DNA of 64,000 nt from Halorubellus salinus (GTDB lineage Archaea > Halobacteriota > Halobacteria > Halobacteriales > Natrialbaceae): the NCBI RefSeq assembly GCF_020567525.1, contig NZ_JAJCVI010000001.1, positions 372,001 to 436,000 of the forward strand, in the 5' to 3' direction. Numbering within the stretch: the first letter of the stretch is position 1; each line of letters opens with the position of its first letter. This document shows positions 33,704-42,913 of the stretch, one piece after another. Under the pieces are notes generated by a model. It did not search any database and was not told where the DNA came from. It saw only the letters and a list, made by a program, of their open reading frames with translations. The translations under genes were made by a program, and so were the position numbers.

Positions 33704-35665
33704 CTAGGTCAGGCTATCGGCTTCGATCTCTGTGTGCCCCACGGTAATTCCACTCGCGTCTTCTGGCAGCAGGGCAGCGATGACGTACGTCACGTCGACC
33801 TCCTCACGAACATACTGCAGCAGCCTGTTGATTCGACCCGAGTCGAACTGCTCGATCGAGTCGAGCAACAGGAATGGCACTTCGTCAGCGGCTTCATGTG
33901 CGATGTATCCCGCGAGCGCGACCACGAGGCCAATCAGCGATCTTTCGGACTCAGAGAGCGTTGCCAAATCGCGTTCCTCAATCACCACCCCATCCTCGCG
34001 GCGTCGCGCGACCACGAGTTCGAACTCTGAGAACGAAGCCGGTGCCTCCGATGGCTTGCGGTCGAGTCGAATCCCTTCGATTCGGTCGTACTGGAGGCGT
34101 TCGACCAGCGCACTCATGTGGTTCGAGGCTTCCTCTTGCACGCGCTTCTCGAGTGAGCTGATGCGACCACGCCGTTCCTCGATCGCCTCCTCCAGTTCGG
34201 CCTTCTCCTCACGCAGTGCGTCTTCCTCGTCAACGGTGGACTCATGCTCCAGGATTTGGGATTCGAGTCGGTCGAGGTTCGCTTCCGCATCTGCGCGCTC
34301 TCCCTGCAAGTCAGCGATTTCGTCGTATAGCGTCTCCAGTTCCCGATTACGGTGCTCTCTCATCTCTTCGACCCGATCGTACAGATCGTCGATGTCCTCC
34401 TGCTTCTCTTCGAGGTCGTGTTTGAGCTCGCTAATCCGCTCCTCGGCCTCGTCGATACGGTGTTCGAGACGTTGAATGTCGTTTTCGAGACCCTGTTGCT
34501 CTCGCTGCAGTTGCTCCAGTTGCTGGCGCTTCGAGCGGAGTTTCGACTGTTGCTCTTCGATCTCGTCGGCTTTCTCGTGGTGTTTCGTCGCGCTCGACCG
34601 AATGACGTCGATACGATCGTGAACCGTCTCGCGCTCGACGGTGCTTCCACAGGTGGGGCATGCGATGGTCTGCGCTCCTGGATCGAGAGCCCCAGTGACG
34701 TCCTCATCGAGTCTGAGTGCATCAGGGAGAGCAAGTGTCTGTTCGGTCGTCGTCAGTGACCGGCTCGCCTCGGCCAAACTGTCGAGCAGGGAAGCAACGT
34801 GCGCCACCTTATCGCGTCTCTCTTCGAGTGTCTGGATCGTCTCCTCGTCTGGTGCAGACGTTTCCTCGATTCTCTGTTCAACCTCCGTCAGCTCGTCGCG
34901 CTTGTCACCGAGCCGTTGCTGGCTTTCTTCGAGGGAACGTCCCTTGCGCTCGATGGTCGCCTCGATGCTACGGTATTCCTCTTGAGCGGTTTCCAACTCG
35001 TCGAGTTGCGATTCAGCCGCTTCCGCCGCTCCGCGATCGATGTCGAGATCGGTGATCTGCTCCCGTTTGGCCGCAATTTCACTCTCGAGTTCTTCGATAG
35101 TGCGTTCCTCTTCTCGCCGGCGTTCTTCGAGGCCGGGAAGCTCCGCCTTTTTCGCCTCGATCTTCTCAAGTTGGTTCTCGATCGTGCGTTTACGCTGTTG
35201 TCGTTCCTCGATCTCGGCCTGAATAGCGTCCACGTCGATCGGCGCCATCAAGAGATCCGGCAACTTGCGGTCGATCGACGCCGAATCCCCGCTCTCAATC
35301 AGTCGGCGAATCTCGTTTCGCTCCAGCAACGACGCGTACAGATCGACGATGGTGGAGTTGGTCGTATACGGACTCCCGCCCCGTGTGATGGAACCCTCCC
35401 ACTGAGCGAGTGTTCGACGGCACGTTTCGTCGTTCACCGTCAATTCGGCGTGAGCCTGTTCGTCCCCAGCGCCCCGTCTGACCGAGCCCATAGTCCCACC
35501 GAGAGTCTCGTTCAGGGCCTGGAGGAGCGAAGTGCGATTGGTCGCGTTTGCTCCAGCGAGCGTCGTCAACCCTGGTGTCATCTCGATTGCGGCTTGCTGG
35601 ATCCCGCCGATGTCGCTCACCGTGAGGGATGCGTGATTGCCATCTGCTGGTCTCTCCGTGGTCAT
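33704..35665 (-). CDS. Archaea-specific SMC-related protein (Rad50/SMC-like ATPase)
   Basis: A 653-residue protein with an N-terminal nucleotide site (LAGANATNRTSLLQALNETL, about 36-55), long coiled coils (about 150-320 and 350-510), a Rad50-like zinc-hook CPTC at 336-339, a signature-like LSESERSLIG and a Walker B-like VPFLLLDSIEQFD. The P-loop lacks the usual Lys (NRTS). It matches the haloarchaeal family that accompanies RdfA, in Haloferax volcanii linked to rod shape (recalled literature). RdfA follows on the same strand at 35810. It should form dimers that organise or hold DNA or membrane-associated complexes. Confidence 0.85.
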   Translation of the reverse strand: MTTERPADGNHASLTVSDIGGIQQAAIEMTPGLTTLAGANATNRTSLLQALNETLGGTMGSVRRGAGDEQAHAELTVNDETCRRTLAQWEGSITRGGSPYTTNSTIVDLYASLLERNEIRRLIESGDSASIDRKLPDLLMAPIDVDAIQAEIEERQQRKRTIENQLEKIEAKKAELPGLEERRREEERTIEELESEIAAKREQITDLDIDRGAAEAAESQLDELETAQEEYRSIEATIERKGRSLEESQQRLGDKRDELTEVEQRIEETSAPDEETIQTLEERRDKVAHVASLLDSLAEASRSLTTTEQTLALPDALRLDEDVTGALDPGAQTIACPTCGSTVERETVHDRIDVIRSSATKHHEKADEIEEQQSKLRSKRQQLEQLQREQQGLENDIQRLEHRIDEAEERISELKHDLEEKQEDIDDLYDRVEEMREHRNRELETLYDEIADLQGERADAEANLDRLESQILEHESTVDEEDALREEKAELEEAIEERRGRISSLEKRVQEEASNHMSALVERLQYDRIEGIRLDRKPSEAPASFSEFELVVARRREDGVVIEERDLATLSESERSLIGLVVALAGYIAHEAADEVPFLLLDSIEQFDSGRINRLLQYVREEVDVTYVIAALLPEDASGITVGHTEIEADSLT

Positions 35666-35809
35666 TGCGGGCCCGCCGTTGCTCGTTCACAAACATAAGT
35701 GCTCACCCGCCTCCGCTGCAGAATTACAATCGACGACACTGTCTAAATGCGAAGGAACTGTTCCATGCGTTCTGGCTGGAGAATCAATCCAAAATCTAGC
35801 TTTGACTGA

Positions 35810-36430
35810 CTACAGTTCTTCCTTCTCTTGACCGGGCACTGCTCCTTCCACACATGGGCAAACTCCAGTCCCATGAAGGAACTCGAGCAGGTCGTGACGA
35901 CGGTTGCAATTCCCACATCGAACGTGGATGTCGATGCTGAAACGTGGATCTTCTATGTGGATGGCCTCGTGCGCTTCCAAGCGATCCAATATCTTGCTGG
36001 CGACCGTCTTGACTCGAGCGGCGAGTTTCGACAACCGCTTTCGCTCGCTATCGACATCGGGTTCGTACTCGCGACTTGTCGAAATGCAGAGACACTCGTT
36101 CAGATGCTTCTTGATCGTGCGGTAACTAACGAAGTCTTCGGTCACTTGCTCGATGTCAAGACCCTCCTGTTGGAGTTCTGATTCGGCCTCTCGACGAGCG
36201 GACTCCGTCACCTCCTCGTCGGTCAACAACCGATAGTAGTTCTCGGCTTCCCCATCCAAGACGGCCATCCCTACACTCTCCATCGCTCGAAGCAGGATCA
36301 ACTGATTCAGGAACTCTTCCAGACTTCGAAGGCTCGCATCTTCGTTTTCACGGCGGCGCCTGATGCGTGCCTCGAGATTGGAAAGGCCGTACGCGTCACG
36401 GACACGATCGACCTTACATTGCGTGGACAT
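35810..36430 (-). CDS. rdfA: Rod-determining factor RdfA family protein
   Basis: From the ATG at 36430 (MSTQCKVDRVRDAYGLSNLE) the 206-residue protein has a helical middle (LRSLEEFLNQLILLRAMESV) and a C-terminal four-Cys site (RCGNCNRRHDLLEFLHGTGV, then CPC). This layout is typical of haloarchaeal RdfA proteins, which sit beside an archaea-specific SMC-related gene as here (145 bp apart). In Haloferax RdfA is needed for rods (recalled). Whether this copy, on accessory DNA, controls shape is unknown. The start at 36430 is preferred because the upstream extension is not protein-like. Confidence 0.75.
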   Translation of the reverse strand: MSTQCKVDRVRDAYGLSNLEARIRRRRENEDASLRSLEEFLNQLILLRAMESVGMAVLDGEAENYYRLLTDEEVTESARREAESELQQEGLDIEQVTEDFVSYRTIKKHLNECLCISTSREYEPDVDSERKRLSKLAARVKTVASKILDRLEAHEAIHIEDPRFSIDIHVRCGNCNRRHDLLEFLHGTGVCPCVEGAVPGQEKEEL

Positions 36431-36705
36431 TGTCGGGCCCATCGAAAGAGTTCGCGGGAAGTAAAGGCTGCACCGCGTGCTGCAAATTGACCAGTTATAC
36501 GTGATCCTCGTCTTCGTTGTAGACTGGGCACCAATCGATTCCATTCCTTACTTACGAGAGGGTGGATCGCAGAGCAAGGAGGGGACAGGGGGACGAGAAG
36601 CAATCCAGACCGATACGGGAAGTTGATAAATCCGTCGTCTCAGACCCTCGGAGGGCCGTCAGGCAACGCGTACAAAAGTGGCACTCGATAAGCAGGTGGT
36701 GCAAA

Positions 36706-37668
36706 ATGAGTCACCGAGCACTCATCGCGGAGCGACAACGAAACGACCGGTTCAACATCTACAGTTCGCAGAATGGCGCAGAGAACATCCAACTCCTCGA
36801 TGAACTTCGCGACTCCCTGAACGTCCACGGACGCGTCGACTGGGAGGAATTGAATGGAACGACCACGCCAGCAATTGCACAGCAGTTCACAGAGAGCCCG
36901 GGTTCAGAATACGGGTTCGAAACGACGGACACCGGGAACGTCGTCGAGCCGCGCCCGACTGCAGTGAACGTGCCTGAACACGAGTTGCTGGCCGGGAACG
37001 ACCTCCTCGAGTATGAAGTACTGTACGTCGTCGATAACGGCGACGTAGAGGCATACTGGCTCGCGTGGACGTACGCGGACGTGATTCGACCGTGGGCCGA
37101 CCACATCGAGGTCGACGTGTACCGCTCGAGGAGAGTCCCGACCGACGCAGAACGGTTACAGAAGTTCGTCGACGAAGCAGAGCCGCTGCGGACGATCTCA
37201 GAATTTAACCCGGGCTGGCTAGCGGACGGTACAGTACGGAGGATTGCACGGGACTATCACCGGTATCTCTATGAACTGCAGTCGCTCACCCGTCAGAAAG
37301 CCAAAGAGAGTGGTGACGGATACCTATCGAAGGTTCTCCCACTGCCAGAGTCTACGTTGGTCTTCCGAGCCGACGGTCACGAACCGCTCGTCCCACCGTC
37401 GGGGAGGTTCACCGTCCCCATTCGAATCGAGTCGCCAGCGAACGCATCGAGTATGAGAATACAACAGAGCGTTGCCGAGACGCGTTTCAATATCGGCGCA
37501 GAATTAAACGCCGCCGAGAACGTCACTCGAGACCGGGTTCTCCAGGCCTGTTCTGAGTCGCTATCCGAAGTGGTAGACGAATACATCGAACGGGTGGCCT
37601 CGGAATTCCTCCCGGAACGATTGCAAAGAGCGGTCGAAGAACACCGCGAGACGGAGACGTCGCCCTGA
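36706..37668 (+). CDS. DUF6735-like protein
   Basis: From ATG 36706 (MSHRALIAERQRNDRFNIYS) the start strongly resembles haloarchaeal DUF6735 proteins, which begin with M-[GS]-HRAL-. It continues LLAGNDLLEYEVLYVVDNGD and ends in a helical tail. Function is unknown, but the family is common near mobile and defence genes. The gene is divergent from rdfA, with about 275 bp between, and is followed 14 bp later by a smaller gene. Confidence 0.6.
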   Translation: MSHRALIAERQRNDRFNIYSSQNGAENIQLLDELRDSLNVHGRVDWEELNGTTTPAIAQQFTESPGSEYGFETTDTGNVVEPRPTAVNVPEHELLAGNDLLEYEVLYVVDNGDVEAYWLAWTYADVIRPWADHIEVDVYRSRRVPTDAERLQKFVDEAEPLRTISEFNPGWLADGTVRRIARDYHRYLYELQSLTRQKAKESGDGYLSKVLPLPESTLVFRADGHEPLVPPSGRFTVPIRIESPANASSMRIQQSVAETRFNIGAELNAAENVTRDRVLQACSESLSEVVDEYIERVASEFLPERLQRAVEEHRETETSP

Positions 37669-37682
37669 TCAAACTATCAACA

Positions 37683-38144
37683 ATGGCGAGTCCAGATCTA
37701 AACTTGAATGAGTACAGTCTCGAAGCTAGCAAGAGTGCAGGCAACAAGCAGTGGGTTGCAGTCCTGACGGACACGCACCCCGAGTACCGGTTTGATCGAG
37801 ACTTCGTCATCGCCCAGCATACCAAGCGAAACCGGGCGCAGACCACACAGGTATCTGACGGAACTATCGTCGAGGAAGTATGGTTTAGCCACAGCGGCAA
37901 CGAGAAGGGTCGCCGATACTACCGCGTCGATAGCGATGAACTCGTGCAACTCGACGGTATTGCCGATGCAGAGCGGCTTCTTGAGGAGCGTAGCCAGCAA
38001 GAAGTGTTGCGGCGAAGCATTCGCCAGGCCGTCGAGACCCTCGAAGAAGACGACCTCAGAGAGGTGGCAGAGACCATCAATCAAGCCACTGCAGCCAAAC
38101 TCGAACTGCCGACCGAGAGTGGTCAGCCGGCCGACGCGTCGTAA
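37683..38144 (+). CDS. Hypothetical protein following the DUF6735-like gene
   Basis: 153 residues: MASPDLNLNEYSLEASKSAG, then a strand-rich part (KQWVAVLTDTHPEYRFDRDF) and a helical acidic tail. It starts 14 bp after the previous stop, so they form one operon. It may be the partner of DUF6735. Unknown family. Confidence 0.6.
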   Translation: MASPDLNLNEYSLEASKSAGNKQWVAVLTDTHPEYRFDRDFVIAQHTKRNRAQTTQVSDGTIVEEVWFSHSGNEKGRRYYRVDSDELVQLDGIADAERLLEERSQQEVLRRSIRQAVETLEEDDLREVAETINQATAAKLELPTESGQPADAS

Positions 38145-38205
38145 GACGCCAGCAAGTCGGCGCCTCCTAACTCAAGTTTCGATCGGGTGCCTGCAGACCC
38201 AATTA

Positions 38206-39606
38206 TCAGGTCGAACCATCGCTCTGTTTCTGCTGGGCGTCAACGATGTAGTCACGATTTGTGTCCACACCAATACTCTGGTATCCGAGATCGGAAGCGG
38301 CTCGACAGGTCGTCATAGACCCGCCCATCGGATCTAACACGACGTCGCCATCAGATGCCACTGCTTCGAGACAGGCCTCTGGAATCTCTTCGGGGAACGG
38401 CGCTGGGTGATCTGTGTCGGGCCGCGGCCCGTAGATGTCCCACACAGAATCCATATCAATACCCTCGTCGGGGACTGCCGGCGTACCCTTCGTCAGCCAG
38501 TAGATGCGAGCATCCTGTGGCCGGAAAAGCGTCGGTTCGTGGTTATGGGTCGATTTGCGATTCCAGACGATTTCCTGTCGAACCGACCAGGGGTTCGCCG
38601 GCGATCGGAGCCATTCCACAGGGTGGATTACCTCGCCTCCATCGATCCGTACCTTGTGTACGTAGAACAGAGACGCGCCCTCGCGGGCCACTCTGTAGCA
38701 CTCGGAGAGGATTTGCTGCTGCCAGTCCTGATACTCGTCTTCAGGACGGTCGTCGTAATAGCCGACGCCCTCCTCGCGAAGCGAGCGCCAGCCCATTGTC
38801 CACCGTTCGTGTCCAAGGTTGTAGGGTGGGGAAGTGACGATAACGTCGACTGTCTCGTCATCAATGGGAAGCGATCCCGCATCGCCCTGTAACAACGTTA
38901 TGCGTGGGTCTGACGAGCGGGTTGGGTCATTCGATGCCGGCTCGGACTCGTCTTCGTTTGAGGACTCGTTCACCCTGTTTTGAGCGTTTTTCACCTCGGA
39001 GTAGGCCGCGCTGATCGACTGCTTCTCCTCGTCCAATTGCCCGAGTTGTTCCTCGGCGACCGCTGCCACTGTCTTTTCGTCGGATTCGCGGGCCTCCCAG
39101 ACGGTCTTCGCCCGGTGGTACGTCGAACCTGAGCCGAAACCGACCTTCTCCGCGACTCTATCTCGAGTCAGTCCGTCGTCCACTTCCCGTTCATCTGAAC
39201 AGGAGGTGTCAGTTCGTGCCCCTTGACGTTCCCGTGCCCGTTCGCGCTCGACGCGTTCGAGGGCTTCGGCCTCGCGGAGTTTCTGGGAGACAGTCTTCGA
39301 TCGCTGTCGGTTGGAATGGACGAGCAGCTCGGTACGTTCAAAGTCGGAGTCGAACTCCCGAGCAGTGATTGGGATGGTTTCCAGCCCCACCTGCTTGGAG
39401 GCCTCGACGCGACGGTGACCAGAGATGATTTGATTGGCCCCGTCTACGATGACGGGGGTCAACACGCCGTTCTCGCGGATCGACTCGAGAAACGGTGTGT
39501 CTTCCTCGTTCTCGAGATTACGATCACCGTAGATTTCTTCGTTTTGGGGGTGTGGTGAGAGTGAATGGGGAGACCGTCGCTCGATGTCGTCGTCCTCGCT
39601 CGCCAT
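38206..39606 (-). CDS. ParB-like domain fused to beta-type DNA methyltransferase
   Basis: A 466-residue protein. The N-terminus is ParB/Sulfiredoxin-like with GHRRVEA at 63-69. The C-terminal half is an amino-methyltransferase with motif IV SPPY (259-262, in TSPPYNLG) before motif I DPMGGSMTT (near 425), the beta-class order for N4-cytosine or N6-adenine methylation. The ParB part probably binds DNA. It is one of two such fusions in tandem, just divergent from a McrBC-like pair. The target sequence cannot be predicted. Confidence 0.85.
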   Translation of the reverse strand: MASEDDDIERRSPHSLSPHPQNEEIYGDRNLENEEDTPFLESIRENGVLTPVIVDGANQIISGHRRVEASKQVGLETIPITAREFDSDFERTELLVHSNRQRSKTVSQKLREAEALERVERERARERQGARTDTSCSDEREVDDGLTRDRVAEKVGFGSGSTYHRAKTVWEARESDEKTVAAVAEEQLGQLDEEKQSISAAYSEVKNAQNRVNESSNEDESEPASNDPTRSSDPRITLLQGDAGSLPIDDETVDVIVTSPPYNLGHERWTMGWRSLREEGVGYYDDRPEDEYQDWQQQILSECYRVAREGASLFYVHKVRIDGGEVIHPVEWLRSPANPWSVRQEIVWNRKSTHNHEPTLFRPQDARIYWLTKGTPAVPDEGIDMDSVWDIYGPRPDTDHPAPFPEEIPEACLEAVASDGDVVLDPMGGSMTTCRAASDLGYQSIGVDTNRDYIVDAQQKQSDGST

Positions 39607-39967
39607 CTGAGAGACACATTTCTCTCATTTGCCAAATTGTTTGCGCAATCTCAGAAACGGCGGGCCGTGAAGAGCGAGTGCTCGCAGTTTGAGTCCACAT
39701 TGGTTCTGGTGGGGACGCAGGCATCACGCTTACAGTACCCAAACCACCGAGTCGACAATCGTCATCCCCTCTGAGACTGTTGATAACCCATTCGAAATGA
39801 TAGGGCTACTGGCTGGACAACATAGCCGTTCCTCATATCCCCGCATGGCACTTGGAGCGTTCCTCCTCGTCGTCTCAACCCTCCGTGAACAGGGGTCACT
39901 GGAGAGGACTGAACTCCGGCATATGGCCTCTACCGGGAGAACACACAAACGCGTTGTCCATCCGAAC
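39607..39967. other. 361-bp intergenic region between the two methyltransferases
   Basis: No coding frame is convincing. It contains the promoter region of the 39606 gene (AT-rich patch around 39625-39650). Confidence 0.4.
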
Positions 39968-41395
39968 TTAATCGTCGGTGCGTTTCTCGTAGATCAAAAA
40001 GTACGAGTGGTTCTTTCGCGCTCGGCGTTGCTCATACATTTTACCTACAGTCGGGGTATCCTGTCGAACGACCACAAACAAGTCCTTCGTGTGGAACCCC
40101 ATCTCTTCGTAGATGTCCGTGACCTCGATGTGTGTGAGCCGTTGCTCGTTTCGACTAACTTCGTCCTGCAGTTTCGTGATGAGGATGCCTCCTTCGCGCA
40201 ATACGCGGTGCGCTTCCTTTCCAGCGGTAGCATACATCTCCAATACTGCCTCGTGATACGTTGCGGACTGCTCTCCGTGATCGCCGACATACCTGTCTTT
40301 GATCCAGAAATCGTTGTCCGAAGGCTTGTCACGTGTCTCGTAGAATCCCTCGGCATATGGCGGGTCTAGCACCACGCAGTCAAACGACGCGTCGTCGTAC
40401 GGGAGGTCACGGCAGTCGATACCCTCCGTGGAGTTCGGCGATCTGGAAGGGTCGATGTCCGTCGCAGTAAAATCGTACTTTCCTGTTCGGACTTGTCGCC
40501 AGAACACCCCCTTTCCGTAGGTGACATCCGCCACAGTTGCTCCAGTATCAACGTGCAAGTCCAGTATCTCTGGGAAGACCTCGTCATTACCTCCAACGTG
40601 AGCGGAGAGAACTACGTCCTCAGTCGAAACCTGTTCTCGATTATCCTCGTTCTTATCAGAGGAGGAGTCCGACTTCTCATCGGCTCCACCCGGTTCGCCG
40701 TCGTCTCCGACATCTTCAGTCTCTTCGTGTTCAAGCCGCCCGCGAACCTTCTGATACGCACCGTGTATAGACTGTTCGTCACGATCGAGTCTGTCGATCT
40801 CGTGCTGAGCGACGGTATCTCCCGCCCTTGCGGCTTCCCACACTTCTTTCGCCTTGTCATAGGTTCGACCAGATCCAATCCCTGCCTTTTCACCTACTCT
40901 GTCACGGGTCTTCCCGTAGTCCTCACTAGAGTAACACTGCGGCTCTTCGCCACTTTGTGATGGATTTTCCACGAGGTCGGTACGCGTCCCTTGACGACGC
41001 TGTGCCCGCCTCTTTTCGATTCGTTCCAACTCTTCTGCTTCGCGCATCTTCTGGCTGAACGTCTTGTCCCGATCTCGGTTGAACTCAATCAGATGCTCGC
41101 GCCGGTCAAGATCGGTTTCGTATTGCTTCGTTCGAACAGGGACTCGCTCCAGTCCGAGTTGCTTGGCAGCCTCAACTCTTCTGTGGCCAGAAATAATGGT
41201 CGCACGGTCGTCATCTTCTCTAGGATTAGGCTTCGGGTCGATTACGACTGGTTCTATGATACCGTGTTTCTCAATACTCGCGAGGAAGCCCTCATCGGGT
41301 TCCGTACGGTCGCCGTAGACGGTGTCGTTTACAGGATGCGGCTCAAGGTCGTCAATGGAGCGATATTCTCGTTCAAAAGTCCCCGTCTTTGCCAT
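39968..41395 (-). CDS. ParB-like domain fused to a second, different methyltransferase
   Basis: A 475-residue protein sharing the N-terminal ParB layout (GHRRVEA at 70-76) with the gene at 38206-39606, but with a different methylase half. Motif I-like VADVTYGKGVF (288-298) comes before DPPY (344-347). That order is not the beta arrangement of its neighbour. The two therefore probably modify different sites or bases. A KNHSYFLIYEKR segment lies at the end. It is divergent from the McrBC-like pair and may share regulatory DNA with it (41396-41665). Confidence 0.8.
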   Translation of the reverse strand: MAKTGTFEREYRSIDDLEPHPVNDTVYGDRTEPDEGFLASIEKHGIIEPVVIDPKPNPREDDDRATIISGHRRVEAAKQLGLERVPVRTKQYETDLDRREHLIEFNRDRDKTFSQKMREAEELERIEKRRAQRRQGTRTDLVENPSQSGEEPQCYSSEDYGKTRDRVGEKAGIGSGRTYDKAKEVWEAARAGDTVAQHEIDRLDRDEQSIHGAYQKVRGRLEHEETEDVGDDGEPGGADEKSDSSSDKNEDNREQVSTEDVVLSAHVGGNDEVFPEILDLHVDTGATVADVTYGKGVFWRQVRTGKYDFTATDIDPSRSPNSTEGIDCRDLPYDDASFDCVVLDPPYAEGFYETRDKPSDNDFWIKDRYVGDHGEQSATYHEAVLEMYATAGKEAHRVLREGGILITKLQDEVSRNEQRLTHIEVTDIYEEMGFHTKDLFVVVRQDTPTVGKMYEQRRARKNHSYFLIYEKRTDD

Positions 41396-41665
41396 TATTC
41401 ACCATGGTCTGAGGGGTATCAAATAGTTTCTTCGGGCGTGGAGAGAGTCCATACACACCGGCTGAGAATACAGAGACAATCCTGAATCGTAGCCCAGTAG
41501 CTGAAGAGCCATTCTCTATCCAACCATTAGCGAAGACCAAGTTCCCACGCCGACGGTAGCGTCGTCCCCAATAGTGATGTAATCGGAGGTGTTCCGGTGT
41601 TCCGTCTTCATGCATCAATCCGAAGGCACGTTTTTAATGCCTCAGTCTGAAAAGAGAGTTATCAA

Positions 41666-42913
41666 ATGAGTAGCTCATCGGAAGAATCCTATTCTCTCGA
41701 AGACGTGAAGGGCGACCTCGACGTCCTCCGCGCCGTAGATGATCGGGTCGTCGAAGCCATCGAGGGAGCCAACAGTGCCGAGGTCTTGGAGTACCTCATT
41801 AGGGAGCAACAACTCGATCTCCACCACGAAGGCGATCAGGGTGTGGGACAAATACGCAGAGCAGTCCTCGAGTCGGGGAAGGCCTCACAGGACTTGAAGC
41901 GAACCGTCATCACGCGTGGCGACGATACCCCTGGGAGTATCCTCGTTCCCGATGAGGTGGAACGGAATGCCAAGACCGCATTGCGGACTGGCAAGCCAGT
42001 CGTCCTCTACGGCCCGACTGGTACTGGGAAGACCACCTTCGCGAAGCAACTTGCACTACGTCACTGCGTCGGCTACTCACTACATACGGCAACGCCATCG
42101 TGGACAGCCAAGGACATCATCGGCGGAATCGGGCCGAGCCTCACCGGTTCTTCGGGCTATCGGTCTCTGAACTACGAGACCGAACTCGGTGCCGTCTCGG
42201 AGGGTGTCAAGCGCGCTCGTGATTTCAATATCCCCTATGCAGTCATCCTCGACGAGATAACGCGAGCCGACATCTCACAGATCTTCGGGCCGCTCTATAC
42301 CGCCATCGAAAACCGCAATCAGACGCTGATCGAAACGGACGACGGCGAGACCATCGAGCTGGACGAGGACGTGAGCATCATCTGCACGATGAACATGTCC
42401 GACCGGACGGTCAACGAGCTGGACAATGCCATCACGCGTCGATTTGCGATGGTCGAACTCGACGAGTACGAGGACGACGACCGCCGGTCTCTGTTCGAAG
42501 GCTGGCTCGAGAGCAATCTCGGCGACATCCCCCTCCTCGGCAACGACGACCTGCTGGAACTCTTCGAGGCCGACTACGACGGTATCAACAACGGCTCCGA
42601 GCAGGCCTCGCGCGGCCCGATCATGCGCTTCGGGCCGATGCACTACCGTGACGTGACCATATTCCTCCGCGAAGCCCTCCAGGACGAGAGTCTGTACATG
42701 GATGCACCCGAGGAAGCCGTCGGACAGGCGTTCCGCACGTTCATCGTCCCCCGGCTACTGAATTCGGCGGCGTTCCCGCAAATCGAGCAGATCGAGGAGC
42801 ATTACCGGGCGCTCAACAAGTCCTTCGAGATGTTCGACCTCGCGCCGGCGGCCGACCTCGCCAGCCGAGAACTCGAGGCCGAGCGCCGTCGGATGGGTTC
42901 CTACGAGCAATGA
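41666..42913 (+). CDS. McrB-like AAA+ ATPase
   Basis: A 415-residue AAA+ (MoxR/McrB-type) protein with Walker A GPTGTGKT at 116-123, Walker B VILDEITRAD, a sensor region IICTMNMSD and an arginine-finger-like ITRRFAMVELDEYED. It is followed with a 4-bp overlap by a McrC-like nuclease. In McrBC-type systems the ATPase forms a hexamer and drives DNA translocation to cut modified DNA. Its N-terminal 85 residues are not a recognised modified-base reader, so target preference is unknown. Confidence 0.85.
   Translation: MSSSSEESYSLEDVKGDLDVLRAVDDRVVEAIEGANSAEVLEYLIREQQLDLHHEGDQGVGQIRRAVLESGKASQDLKRTVITRGDDTPGSILVPDEVERNAKTALRTGKPVVLYGPTGTGKTTFAKQLALRHCVGYSLHTATPSWTAKDIIGGIGPSLTGSSGYRSLNYETELGAVSEGVKRARDFNIPYAVILDEITRADISQIFGPLYTAIENRNQTLIETDDGETIELDEDVSIICTMNMSDRTVNELDNAITRRFAMVELDEYEDDDRRSLFEGWLESNLGDIPLLGNDDLLELFEADYDGINNGSEQASRGPIMRFGPMHYRDVTIFLREALQDESLYMDAPEEAVGQAFRTFIVPRLLNSAAFPQIEQIEEHYRALNKSFEMFDLAPAADLASRELEAERRRMGSYEQ

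Noticed and set aside
34799-35698. A 299-residue plus-strand open frame
   Set aside because: It is antisense to the coiled-coil part of the SMC-related gene and has no domain-like pattern.
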